Source of the DNA: Planctomycetota bacterium
Lineage (GTDB): Bacteria > Planctomycetota > UBA8108 > JACQVS01
Assembly (NCBI GenBank): GCA_028280485.1
Contig: JANQLS010000010.1
Span: forward strand, 1 to 61,928
Direction: 5' to 3'
DNA length: 61,928 bases
The position numbers and the translations under genes are program-made. The notes under the pieces were generated by a model. That model was not told the origin of the DNA and ran no database searches. It saw only the letters and a program-made list of their open reading frames with translations. Shown piece after piece: positions 9,114 through 18,341 of this stretch. The first letter of the stretch is position 1. Each line of letters starts with the position of its first letter.

Positions 9114-11615
9114 ATGATCATCAAACTCACCCTCACTCTATGGACCTCACTTTTCCTTTTAAATTCTTGTATAGGAATTCATACGTTTTCTTCGGTAACT
9201 TTGGAGACTCCATCATCAGAGATTCTTCAAACCCCAAAAGTAACTTCAGGGAAACCCGCAGCCGGAAAACGAGTCACGGTAACACCCGAAGAGTATCAAG
9301 GAACTCAAGTCTTCCACACCTTGTACCTTCCTAAGAGTTGGTCGCCCACTGGAAAAAAGCTTCCCATCATCTTTGAGTACACGGGTAACTATTTTCCCCG
9401 AGCAGGATCCACTGGCGAGCCTGAAGGCGCAGGATTAGGTTACGGATTGTCGGGCGGTAAGTTTATTTGGGTCTCTCTTCCCTATATCAGTCAAGATCAC
9501 AAAGACAATCAAAAGACTTGGTGGGGAGATATCCAAGCCACTCTCAATTACGCGAAGAAGAATGTACCTAAGATCATTAAAGAATTTAATGCTGACCCCA
9601 ACCAAGTGTTTCTCTGTGGTTTTTCACGGGGTGCTATCGGCGTTAACTTTTTAGGTCACCATGATGATGAGATCTCGAAACTTTGGACGGCGTTTATTTC
9701 GCACGACCATTTTGATGGAGTGAGGCAGTGGAGTCGCCCCTGGGGAGCGCCACTGAAGATATACCGAGAGGAAGCCCTCGTACGACTTAGGCGAGTAGGT
9801 AATCGCCCCTATCTGGTCATTCAGAATGGTTCGGTTAAAGGTATCGAAGATTACGTTCGTTCAGCCATTCCCAACATAAGTAATTTCACTTTCAGTAGTG
9901 TAAATACGGCCAAGGCACTCGGTAAGTTTCCCAACGAATTTGCCATTCACCCTCATAACGATCGTTGGCTTTCAAAACCTAGTGCTGATCGAGAAAAAAC
10001 GTGGAACTGGGTCAATCAGGTTCTTCAAAGAAAATTAACGAACGTACCTGAGAGCACAGCCAAGGAGAAACCTAACATTCTCTACATCCTTACTGATGAT
10101 CTTGGTTTTAGTGATTTAGGCTGCTTCGGGGGTGAAATTAAAACTCCCAACTTAGACTCCTTAGCCAAAGGAGGCGTGAGGCTGACCCAGTTTTATAACA
10201 CTGGGCGATGTTGCCCTTCACGTGCAGCGATTCTCACCGGTCAATATCCCCATCGAGTGGGATTGGGTCACATGACGACCAATGACTTAGGGCATCCGGG
10301 ATTTCGGGGCGTAGTCTCAAGTGAAGTACCGACGATTGCCCAAGCCTTAAAGCCCGCTGGTTATAGATCCTTCATGTCAGGGAAATGGCATTTGGGAACA
10401 CCAGACCCTACAAAACACGGCTTCGAAGAGTTCTACGGAACATTGGTCAGCGCGAAACGATTCTTCGATCCTGATCACCTCATTCGCTTACCCGCAGGAA
10501 GAAAAGCCCGTACGTATCCTAAAGGAGAGTTTTACGCAACCGATGCCGTAACCGATCATGCGATCGATTTTTTGAAACTCGCTCGACAAACTTCCGACAA
10601 ACCTTGGTTCCTTTACCTCGCCTATCATGCGCCTCACTTTCCATTGCATGCTCCGAAGGAGGAAATCGAAAATTACAAAGATCGTTATCACGATGGTTGG
10701 GATAAGCTACGTGAAGATCGTTTACAGAAAATGATTGAGTTGGGAATCGTTCCCAAGGGCACGAAGTTAAGCCCGCGTTCACACTACCGTAATTACGGTG
10801 AAACCAAAATCGGAATCAATCCGGCTTGGGAAAGCCTATCAGAAGAACGCAGATGGGATTTAGCTCGTCGAATGGCGATCTACGCGGCGATGATCGATCG
10901 CCTCGATCAACAGATTGGACGCGTGATCAAAGATTTAAAATCAGCGGGTGAATTTGAAAACACCTTAATCGTTTTTACTTCAGACAATGGTGCGTGTTTT
11001 GAATGGGATCCATTCGGCTTTGATATCGTTTCTAGCAATCAAAACATTCTCCACCGAGGAGAAATGATCGAGAAGATGGGCCAAGCGGGCACGTTTCATA
11101 GTGTGGGATCCGGGTGGGCGAATGCTTCGAATACACCCTGGAGACTGTACAAACACTTCAATCATGAGGGCGGAATAGCATCACCAGGAATCGTTCATTG
11201 GCCGGTTGGATTGAAGATCCCAACAGGGACCATTCACCATCAACCAGCACATATCATCGATTTGTTACCTACTGCTTTAGCGGTTAGTGGCGCAAGCTAT
11301 GAGGGTAAAATGAGACTTCCCGGAATGAACCTCATCGATCAATTTCAGAAAGAAGAAAGTGCTAAGAGAATTTTATTCTTTGAACACCAGGGCAATCGAG
11401 CCGTACGTGATGGCCAATGGAAACTGGTCGCCTTAGACGATGAACCCTGGGAGCTTTATGACTTGAGTGTCGATCGAATTGAATCTAATAATTTAGCCGA
11501 CCTTCATCCCGATCGAGTGAAGCAGTTGTCAAAACTCTGGGATGAGTGGGGAGCGAGGAATAACGTGACTCCTCTGCCGAAAGATTTAAAGGTTAAGTAT
11601 TTGAAGGCGGATTGA
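9114..11615 (+). CDS. Esterase-like/sulfatase fusion lipoprotein
   Basis: An 833-residue exported protein. The N-terminus carries a lipobox (LLNSC, lipid Cys19). Residues about 50-305 form an alpha/beta-hydrolase-like domain with a nucleophile elbow GFSRG (169-173, Ser171). Residues about 318-830 form a type I sulfatase: KPNILYILTDDLG with metal-binding Asp328/Asp329, and the modification signature CCPSR at 366-370, where Cys366 would be converted to formylglycine. The sulfatase part looks complete (later metal ligands in FTSDNGA). Usual sulfatases of this family lack the hydrolase half, so one polypeptide may remove both an ester (perhaps acetyl) and a sulfate from the same glycan; the substrate is unknown. 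It is divergent from the CotH gene across 280 bp. Confidence 0.93.
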   Translation: MIIKLTLTLWTSLFLLNSCIGIHTFSSVTLETPSSEILQTPKVTSGKPAAGKRVTVTPEEYQGTQVFHTLYLPKSWSPTGKKLPIIFEYTGNYFPRAGSTGEPEGAGLGYGLSGGKFIWVSLPYISQDHKDNQKTWWGDIQATLNYAKKNVPKIIKEFNADPNQVFLCGFSRGAIGVNFLGHHDDEISKLWTAFISHDHFDGVRQWSRPWGAPLKIYREEALVRLRRVGNRPYLVIQNGSVKGIEDYVRSAIPNISNFTFSSVNTAKALGKFPNEFAIHPHNDRWLSKPSADREKTWNWVNQVLQRKLTNVPESTAKEKPNILYILTDDLGFSDLGCFGGEIKTPNLDSLAKGGVRLTQFYNTGRCCPSRAAILTGQYPHRVGLGHMTTNDLGHPGFRGVVSSEVPTIAQALKPAGYRSFMSGKWHLGTPDPTKHGFEEFYGTLVSAKRFFDPDHLIRLPAGRKARTYPKGEFYATDAVTDHAIDFLKLARQTSDKPWFLYLAYHAPHFPLHAPKEEIENYKDRYHDGWDKLREDRLQKMIELGIVPKGTKLSPRSHYRNYGETKIGINPAWESLSEERRWDLARRMAIYAAMIDRLDQQIGRVIKDLKSAGEFENTLIVFTSDNGACFEWDPFGFDIVSSNQNILHRGEMIEKMGQAGTFHSVGSGWANASNTPWRLYKHFNHEGGIASPGIVHWPVGLKIPTGTIHHQPAHIIDLLPTALAVSGASYEGKMRLPGMNLIDQFQKEESAKRILFFEHQGNRAVRDGQWKLVALDDEPWELYDLSVDRIESNNLADLHPDRVKQLSKLWDEWGARNNVTPLPKDLKVKYLKAD

Positions 11616-11625
11616 GTTAATTACG

Positions 11626-11745
11626 TTGTAGCCAATCTCGCCAGAGATTGGGCGGAGCGGACTTTAAAGGCGTAACGACCAAAAGGCTGGCGCCTTTTGC
11701 TACGAAAAACCTCTTTTGCTACAAACGAGCTCGGCTACGAATAAC
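11626..11745. repeat. Palindromic intergenic repeat modules
   Basis: Between the sulfatase and acetyltransferase genes lie two perfect hairpins: CCAATCTC/GAGATTGG (11632-11639 and 11644-11651) and AAAAGGC/GCCTTTT (11681-11687 and 11692-11698). They are embedded in recurring GTAGCC / GCTACGAA strings. The phrase GGCGGAGCGG resembles the TGGAGCGACGC phrase of the end repeats and GCGGAGTGAAGGCG at 25.3 kb, which suggests one related family of mosaic elements. Confidence 0.6.
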
Positions 11746-11756
11746 AAGGATTTAAA

Positions 11757-12260
11757 TTGCACGCCATCTTCTTTAAAACACCACGCCTCACCTTTCGACG
11801 CTTCGAATTAGCTGACCACGAAGCCCTTTCGATTATCGCGGCGAAGCCTGAAGTCATCAAATACGTGGGTGAAGGTGAACCTGCCAGCTCGGAAGAGGCC
11901 CTTCGTTGGATTACAAACTCCCGAAACAATATTGAAAAGTATGGTTACGGAACAGGAGCGGTGATCCTTAATGAGACAAGCGAATTGATCGGCTGGGCGG
12001 GAATGGCGCGTCCCCAGAGTGGAGGTGAAGAAATTATCTACGGATTAGATCAAGCCCATTGGGGAAAAGGATTAGGCACTGAATTACTCGAAGCGCTAAT
12101 CCGGTGGGTGAAAGATGAATTAAAGCTCTCTGAACTGCGAGCCACGGCTCACGCGCAAAATAAAGTATCCATTCGAATGTTACTGAAGCAAGGATTCATC
12201 CTCGTCGACGATTGCTACGAGGGTTGTCCTGATGAGCATCTGTATATCTTAACTTTTTAA
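11757..12260 (+). CDS. GNAT-family N-acetyltransferase (RimJ/RimL-like)
   Basis: A 167-residue protein. The start is TTG at 11757, supported by AAGGA at 11746-11750, six bases upstream; no ATG lies nearby. It begins with the RimJ/RimL-type opening [18 protein letters not shown], followed by an acetyl-CoA-binding stretch [18 protein letters not shown] and the late [13 protein letters not shown] strand-helix typical of this GNAT branch. It would transfer an acetyl group from acetyl-CoA to an amine (protein N-terminus, antibiotic or small metabolite); the acceptor cannot be read. There is no signal peptide, so it is cytoplasmic, unlike most neighbours. It overlaps the convergent DUF1552 gene by 4 bp. 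Confidence 0.9.
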   Translation: MHAIFFKTPRLTFRRFELADHEALSIIAAKPEVIKYVGEGEPASSEEALRWITNSRNNIEKYGYGTGAVILNETSELIGWAGMARPQSGGEEIIYGLDQAHWGKGLGTELLEALIRWVKDELKLSELRATAHAQNKVSIRMLLKQGFILVDDCYEGCPDEHLYILTF

Positions 12261-13594
12261 GCGGTGAAGATCGGACTATCTAAAGTTCCCCCACTATCAC
12301 CAAAACGATCCGCTTCGATTCCCATCGAGTGTAGGATACTTAAATAGAGGTTCGTCATTCGAGCGCCATTACGACGCCAGTATTGACCGTGTTTCAAGCC
12401 CATATTGGCTCCACCGGCGATGAGGGTCGGCAAGTTTTCGTTTCGGTGAGTGGTGCTCGCCCCACTTCCATAGAGAACGATGGTGTTATCGAGGACGCTA
12501 CCCTTCGCATCTTTATACTCACTCATTCGTTTTAAGAAATAAGCGAGTTGTTCACTTAAGAATCGATCGTATTTCCCCCACTCGGTAACCCCTGCCTTAT
12601 CACTTTTGTGAGAAAGGTTGTGGTGGGTATGCTTCATCCCAAGTTTAAGGGGGAAGGTATCGCTGATCCCCATTCCATCTTCTCGGTTTAACATGAAGGT
12701 GATACTACGAGTGATGTCAGCATCGAAAGCCAAGGCGATCAAGTCGTACATCGTTCGATAGTAAGTTTGGGGATCGGTCTCTGGATTTGCGTCGAGATTG
12801 AGTATGGAATAGTCTTGCGACTTAAGAGGAATATCAATCCACTTCTCGGATGCTTTTAATCGCATCTCCAACTCGTTAAGCGAAGTCAGGTATTGATCCA
12901 TTTTCTGACGATCCGCTTTACCCAAATTCTTATCCAGTGTTTTGGCACTCATGGAAACGGCATCGACCAACTTAAGTCGTCGACTCAGTTCTTGTCGCTG
13001 AGCTTTTAAGCTTCCACGGGTTTGCTTGAACAAACTTTCAAAGACTTGGCGAGGATTGTTTTCAGCCGGGATCGGCTTTCCATCTCGATCGTAAGAGATC
13101 GTCGAAGTTCGAGACATGTATCCCGTCCCCGCATCGATCGAAAGTACGAGGGATGGGCGTCGACATTCATGACGAGTATGACGAGCGATGACGCAATCTA
13201 ATGAAACGGTATTGTATTGCCCAGGTTTAGGATCATGGAGTGGAGCCCCTGTGAGCCACATGTCAGAACAAACGTGAGGATCGTTACGTGGCCCATTAGC
13301 GTGCTGGAGGCCACCCAAAAAGCTGAGCTGATTTCTAAATGGACTTAAGGGTTCGGTGGGCTTACCGAAAACAAACTTCCCATCTTTCTTTTGCTCAGGG
13401 AACCAGCTCCACTCATCGATCTTGTGTTTTTTATGGGGAAGTGCCATCCCATTCGCAACGTAGAGAGCGCAGAATCGACGGGGAGTTTTGTCGACGACTT
13501 CTTTTCCCATCGCTTCGAGTACGGGTAATGGAAGTACGATTCCAGCGAGACCTTTCAGTACTGAGCGACGATCGAGTTGGAAGGAGTTCGACAT
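12257..13594 (-). CDS. DUF1552 family Tat-exported protein
   Basis: A 445-residue protein with a twin-arginine signal ([19 protein letters not shown], Arg9-Arg10). It matches the DUF1552 family widespread in Planctomycetes and Verrucomicrobia ([13 protein letters not shown] near the start, [10 protein letters not shown] and [25 protein letters not shown] later). The function of the family is not established; members almost always sit beside a DUF1592-group cytochrome, as here, where that gene ends 76 bp upstream on the same strand. The pair presumably forms an exported complex. The start ATG is preceded by AGGA. Confidence 0.93.
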   Translation of the reverse strand: MSNSFQLDRRSVLKGLAGIVLPLPVLEAMGKEVVDKTPRRFCALYVANGMALPHKKHKIDEWSWFPEQKKDGKFVFGKPTEPLSPFRNQLSFLGGLQHANGPRNDPHVCSDMWLTGAPLHDPKPGQYNTVSLDCVIARHTRHECRRPSLVLSIDAGTGYMSRTSTISYDRDGKPIPAENNPRQVFESLFKQTRGSLKAQRQELSRRLKLVDAVSMSAKTLDKNLGKADRQKMDQYLTSLNELEMRLKASEKWIDIPLKSQDYSILNLDANPETDPQTYYRTMYDLIALAFDADITRSITFMLNREDGMGISDTFPLKLGMKHTHHNLSHKSDKAGVTEWGKYDRFLSEQLAYFLKRMSEYKDAKGSVLDNTIVLYGSGASTTHRNENLPTLIAGGANMGLKHGQYWRRNGARMTNLYLSILHSMGIEADRFGDSGGTLDSPIFTA

Positions 13595-13670
13595 GTTCCT
13601 AACCTATTTCATATCCGGTTACTGATTTAACTGAAGATTAGTGCTTTACATAAGATAGCGAAGGGTAAGC

Positions 13671-16600
13671 CTATTTCTCCATAAAAATCGGGCTCTTCAC
13701 GATAAATAAAACGCAATCCTTCATCCGATATCCATCTTCCTTAAGCGCCTTGGGAGCTTCTTTCCTCAGGTATTCAAGTTCATTAAAGGTGAGATCGCGT
13801 CCGGTTGCGTAGACTGCAAGATGTTTCAAGTAACTGAAAGCAACTTGATCGATTCGATCGTTAGCAAGGTACCTCTTAAGATCTTGGATACCCGAAATCT
13901 CGGTCTTATCAGGAAGAGTCGAACTGGCTTCAACTTTTTTCTTCTTCCAAAGTCCACCAGCATCGTAATGCTCAAAGGGCAAACCCCAGGGATCGATCTT
14001 CTCGTGGCACCCCATGCAACCCTTTTGGTTGCGGTGTTGTTCCAATCGTTCACGAAGTGATTTTGCCTTGGTTTCCTTGGGGAGCTCCGGGACATCTGGT
14101 GGCGGAGGGTCCGGAGGCTCTGAGATGATTTTATCGGCTAACCAGGCTCCCCGTTTAACGGGATTGGATTCACGGCCATCCGACAAGCCCGAAAGAATCG
14201 CCGCTTGAGTTAAGACTCCCCCGAAGGTTTCCTTCTCTTCTTTTGTTCGAAGAAGAAGAGGAGCGAACTGGTATCCAGTCTCCAGTTGAGTTCCTAAGCC
14301 GTAGTACCCTGCAACCACATCGTTGACGACAATGAAATCCGAGTCGACTAGGTTCCTAAGCGGGAGGTTCTCCCGATTGAGATGCTCTACAAACTTAATG
14401 GGTTCCCGTCGAACCTCTCTTCGAGTTTCTTTATTCAGTTTGGGGTATCTCCCCCGATCGATACTCACGACATCAAATTTGTCGAGACTCAACCATTGAT
14501 GAACAAATTCTTCAGTGAATTGAGAAAATTGATTGTCAGAAACTAAGCGAGAGACCTCTGACTTTAGAGACTCTTCAAGCTTCCCCCGGTAAGCAAGATC
14601 CAAAAGTTTTTGATCAGGAGTGGAGTTCCAAAGAAAGTAGGAAAGCTTGGTGGCTAATTCAAATGAAGTTAACTCTTCGGCTTGAGGTCCCTCGCTCTCT
14701 TCTATCAAAAATAAAAACTGAGGTGAGGTCAGAACCACCAAGAGAACATCTTTGATACTTTCAGTGAAATCCTGTAGCTCTTCATAACTTTCTTCCCAAA
14801 CCTTAAGAAGAGCGTCGCACTCTTTCTCTTTGAGTGGTCGGCGAAAGGCCTGAGAAGCAAAGTGATCGATGATTTCATGAGCGTAAACAGGGTGGCTATC
14901 TTTATTTTTGGAAGGAATAAAAATATTACTATGCCCACGAGGGGGCCAAGATTCGTAATACGGCCCTTCAATCTCAACTCCCTTGATTAAAACACGTGGA
15001 ATTTGACGATCATCCGTGGGTTCACTCCGTACGGCGATTTCACTTAATCCCGCAAGGTAGTTCACATTTTCTTTTTCCGTATCGGGAGAAGCAAAAGAAC
15101 TGAGAGAGGCTCGGAATGAAACTCGTTCAGGGATTTTAGATCTAACGGGTTCAGTCGTTGCAAATTTTGAAAGCCTTGCGCCGACATCCGTTCGGACTCC
15201 CATGTGAACACTGAGATGAGGTACCCGTTTCTCAAATGAAAGAAACTTATGTTCAGTTTCACTTTTTGCAAGAACAGGAGTCAAATAAGCCGATTTCAAG
15301 GTCTTGTTATCGCCGTTCTTAACTTTTAGTGAATACTCACCCATTTTAAATCGTGCGACTAAAACGGGGACGATGACCTCACCATCATCAGTTTTATGAT
15401 ACGGTGGCTTCAATCTCTTACTAAAGGTTCGATCACCAATGTCAGCGATCATGACATCATCTTTAAGGCTGCCTTGAACTCCAACATCCAATTGATAAAT
15501 TCCATCCTTAGGAATATTCAGCTTGGCATCTTTACCTCCGGTGACATCGAAGGTCATTTCACCTTCAGCTTCAATTGCGAGGTCATGCGGTTGCCAACCA
15601 TCTTCATAACGAGAAGCAATCACCGTGACTTGAAGCATCCCCTCCCTTGGAAGTTCACGCAAGGGCATCGAAAAGGTCGGTGCCGGTCCCCTGGGTGGTG
15701 CATTTCCATTTTCAGTTTCAGGGCTTCGCGGCCTGAGTAATAATCCATCTTCAACCATATGAAAGGATCGGCCGTAGTTCATACCTCCCCGAGTGTGCTT
15801 ACCGATCATGGAAGCGTAGACCGAATGGTGAAGCCCATTAAAATCTTTCCACGCACGTATTGTAGGATTCCCGATATAACCCTCGATAAAACGAAACTTC
15901 GTTTGCATCTTTTTAGGTTTAAAAGCAAAGGGTTTCTCCGGGAGGACTTCGTAGATTTTAAATTGGTTTTGAGGAAACAGTCGGGGTCCGTTAAGTACCA
16001 CGCGATCCTTTGTAGGATTTTTATTTACACCTGCTCCGAGCTCCACTCGGAAGCATTGAATTTCTGGCTGCTGGGTGTCATCCACAATACAAAGATCGAG
16101 GGCTTCCTCAGCAATTTCAAAGTAGGTCTCCATCATTTGAGGAGTTAAAAGCAAGGTCTCTTTGTTATTCTTAAATCCTTCCTTCGAGATGCCATCCGCG
16201 GGCAGGGCCTTGGCGAGATCATCTTTTACTCCAAGAAGGTCGCGGATCGTATTGCGATATTGTTGAACCGTTAATCTTCGAATCAATCCATTTTTAGGCC
16301 GAATCTTTTTAGCGCCTTCGAATAAGGCTGACTGCACCCAGTTCAATAAAACCGCTTTATCTTCAACCTCTAATGGCTCTTCATCTTCAGGAGGCATATT
16401 CCCATCGATGAGTTGTTTCTGCATATGATTCAAAAGAAAGAGTTGCTTGTCACCGAGGGTGGCATCGAACTGATCAACCCGCACTCCCGACTCTTGCTTT
16501 CGACGCCCGTGACAACGCGTACAGTAATCTTGGAGGATAGGCTTGATCTCTTCTTTGAATTCTTCTTCGAGGGGAATGGGCTTGGTATTTGTTTCTTGTT

Positions 16601-16715
16601 TATCTTGAGCGAATAAAAATAAAGAGAGAGTTCCTGAGAATATAACGACACTCGTGAGCGTTAAGCTCTTCGTCATAAATTTAGTTAATGATTTAGATTG
16701 AATTCTGTTTTTCAT
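13671..16715 (-). CDS. Exported c-type cytochrome, DUF1587/1592/1588/1585 family
   Basis: The open frame starts at 16772, but the ATG at 16715 gives a better signal peptide (MKNRIQSKSLTKFM, then a hydrophobic run to about residue 55 of the long frame). Long-frame numbering: N-terminal haem site CTRCH at 84-88 (PSCyt1), a DUF1587-like LIRRLTVQQYRNTIRDLLG, a DUF1595-like AFRRPLKEKECDALL, a DUF1592-like ELATKLSYFLWNSTPD, a DUF1588-like GRESNPVKRGAWLADKI with a second haem site CMGCH at 919-923, and a DUF1585-like YLKHLAVYATGRDLTFNE near the end. The two CxxCH sites point to periplasmic electron transfer. A role in sugar or polymer oxidation has been suspected for the family but is not demonstrated. 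Confidence 0.93.
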   Translation of the reverse strand: MKNRIQSKSLTKFMTKSLTLTSVVIFSGTLSLFLFAQDKQETNTKPIPLEEEFKEEIKPILQDYCTRCHGRRKQESGVRVDQFDATLGDKQLFLLNHMQKQLIDGNMPPEDEEPLEVEDKAVLLNWVQSALFEGAKKIRPKNGLIRRLTVQQYRNTIRDLLGVKDDLAKALPADGISKEGFKNNKETLLLTPQMMETYFEIAEEALDLCIVDDTQQPEIQCFRVELGAGVNKNPTKDRVVLNGPRLFPQNQFKIYEVLPEKPFAFKPKKMQTKFRFIEGYIGNPTIRAWKDFNGLHHSVYASMIGKHTRGGMNYGRSFHMVEDGLLLRPRSPETENGNAPPRGPAPTFSMPLRELPREGMLQVTVIASRYEDGWQPHDLAIEAEGEMTFDVTGGKDAKLNIPKDGIYQLDVGVQGSLKDDVMIADIGDRTFSKRLKPPYHKTDDGEVIVPVLVARFKMGEYSLKVKNGDNKTLKSAYLTPVLAKSETEHKFLSFEKRVPHLSVHMGVRTDVGARLSKFATTEPVRSKIPERVSFRASLSSFASPDTEKENVNYLAGLSEIAVRSEPTDDRQIPRVLIKGVEIEGPYYESWPPRGHSNIFIPSKNKDSHPVYAHEIIDHFASQAFRRPLKEKECDALLKVWEESYEELQDFTESIKDVLLVVLTSPQFLFLIEESEGPQAEELTSFELATKLSYFLWNSTPDQKLLDLAYRGKLEESLKSEVSRLVSDNQFSQFTEEFVHQWLSLDKFDVVSIDRGRYPKLNKETRREVRREPIKFVEHLNRENLPLRNLVDSDFIVVNDVVAGYYGLGTQLETGYQFAPLLLRTKEEKETFGGVLTQAAILSGLSDGRESNPVKRGAWLADKIISEPPDPPPPDVPELPKETKAKSLRERLEQHRNQKGCMGCHEKIDPWGLPFEHYDAGGLWKKKKVEASSTLPDKTEISGIQDLKRYLANDRIDQVAFSYLKHLAVYATGRDLTFNELEYLRKEAPKALKEDGYRMKDCVLFIVKSPIFMEK

Positions 16716-17042
16716 AAGTTGAAAAGGACGCCAGTCAATTGACCGATTCCGTTTTAAAACCCTCTCATCCAAATCCTGACGAATTTGGTTACATAGATCT
16801 ACTTCTTAGTCGCTTGAATGTTAATCATTAATAATCAAATTTAAGAATAGCTTTTCCGATGCTAACAACCCAACAGCGCCTGCTGAAGAGAGTGAACTGA
16901 GAATAATAAAGATAAGAGAAGGAAAATTCCGAAGTCGTTTCACCGAGGCACTTCTCTATGATTTTGGATTAAATATCGATATAATAAAGAATCTATATTA
17001 AATGATCCCTGAGACCAGTTCAAACAAATCAAGGGAGTCGTC
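16716..17042. other. Divergent promoter region, no gene seen
   Basis: An AT-rich stretch between two divergent operons (the DUF1592-DUF1552 pair on the minus strand and the oxidoreductase-GH97 pair on the plus strand). A ribosome binding site AAGGGAG lies just before the plus-strand ATG at 17043. I see no hairpin, repeat or small gene that I can support. Confidence 0.55.
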
Positions 17043-18320
17043 ATGAAGAGACGTACTTTTATTAAAACCCTAAGCGCCATCACCGCCCCCGTAATTGTTC
17101 CTCAGAGCGTGTTTGGAACTGAAGACAAGCCCGCCCCGAGTGAACGGGTCACTTTAGGTTTAATTGGCGCCGGTGGAAAGGGCCTCGATTTGATGGGTGA
17201 TTTTTCGAGGGCTTGCAAGGAAGTTCAATTCGTCGCTGTGGCTGATCCCGATCAAGAGCACTTAGGTAAAGGAAAATCACTCGCAGAAAAACTTTACGGT
17301 GAAGGCTGTAAATCCTTTAAAGACTTTCGTGAACTTTGTGCTCAAAAAGACATCGTTGGAGTGATAGTTGCCACCCCCGATCATTGGCACGCACTCGCGG
17401 CTCTCGAAGGAATTCGAAACAAGAAGGATATATACTGCGAAAAGCCGGTGACTCATTTATTTCGTGAGGGTCAAGTTCTCTATAAAGAAACGAAAAAACA
17501 CAAGCGCATCTTTCAAGTGGGTTCACAACAGCGTTCCAATCATTATTTTCGAAGAGCCGCGGAAGTGGTGATGAATGGACTCATCGGAAAAGTTAAAGAA
17601 GTGCATGTGGGTTTACCCACCGGGGAACGTTACGACGAAGAAGTCAAGTTCGATCAAAAAGTGCCTTCCCATCTCGATTATGACTTATGGTGTGGGCCCA
17701 GTAAAAAACTCCCCTATCATCCCGATCGACTCCATTTTAAATGGCGTTGGAGCCTAGAGTACGGTGGCGGCAATTTGATGGACTGGATCGGCCATCACAA
17801 TGACATCGCTCACTGGGCTTTAGGTCTCGATAAAAGTGGGCCCATCGAAGTTGAAGCCCAAAAGTTTACTTATCCTAAAAAGGGGCTTTTCAACGCTCCC
17901 CTCGATTACATGATCCGTTCCAAGTTCAAAGGCGGGTATACGATCGTCATCTCGAACAAAGTATCGAGAGGGGTTAAATTTTACGGAGAAAATGGATGGG
18001 TCGCAGCCGATAGGCGCTGGGTCAAAGCCTCAAATGAGGAGTGGATAAAACACGATGCCGATCGTGGTAAGGTTAAAGCATACCACTCTCCCGATCACCG
18101 TCGAAACTTTGTCGATGGGATCCTCACTCGAAAAGAATGCATCTGCCCGGCTGAAGCCGGACATCGTTCGATCACTCCGGGTCATCTAGGGTATGTTTCC
18201 GATGCTCTGAAGCGCCCCCTTAAATGGGATGCCAAAAACGAAAAGGTTATCGACGATCCTGAAGCGGATAAACTCCTGAAGAAAATCGACTATCGAGGGA
18301 AATGGTCCCTTGAAGCTTAA
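17043..18320 (+). CDS. Gfo/Idh/MocA family oxidoreductase, Tat-exported
   Basis: A 425-residue NAD(P)-dependent dehydrogenase-like protein. The twin-arginine signal is KRRTFIKTL at the start. The Rossmann motif is GLIGAGGKG (39-47) and the family signature EKPVTH lies at 133-138. The ATG follows AAGGGAG. Planctomycete members of this group are exported and usually sit with sugar or sulfate-ester genes; here a GH97 glycosidase gene follows after 21 bp on the same strand. Likely substrates are sugars, sugar acids or cyclitols; some exported relatives act as glycosidases through an oxidation-elimination route. The exact reaction is not readable. Confidence 0.94.
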   Translation: MKRRTFIKTLSAITAPVIVPQSVFGTEDKPAPSERVTLGLIGAGGKGLDLMGDFSRACKEVQFVAVADPDQEHLGKGKSLAEKLYGEGCKSFKDFRELCAQKDIVGVIVATPDHWHALAALEGIRNKKDIYCEKPVTHLFREGQVLYKETKKHKRIFQVGSQQRSNHYFRRAAEVVMNGLIGKVKEVHVGLPTGERYDEEVKFDQKVPSHLDYDLWCGPSKKLPYHPDRLHFKWRWSLEYGGGNLMDWIGHHNDIAHWALGLDKSGPIEVEAQKFTYPKKGLFNAPLDYMIRSKFKGGYTIVISNKVSRGVKFYGENGWVAADRRWVKASNEEWIKHDADRGKVKAYHSPDHRRNFVDGILTRKECICPAEAGHRSITPGHLGYVSDALKRPLKWDAKNEKVIDDPEADKLLKKIDYRGKWSLEA

Positions 18321-18341
18321 AACGAACAAAGAATAAAAAAA

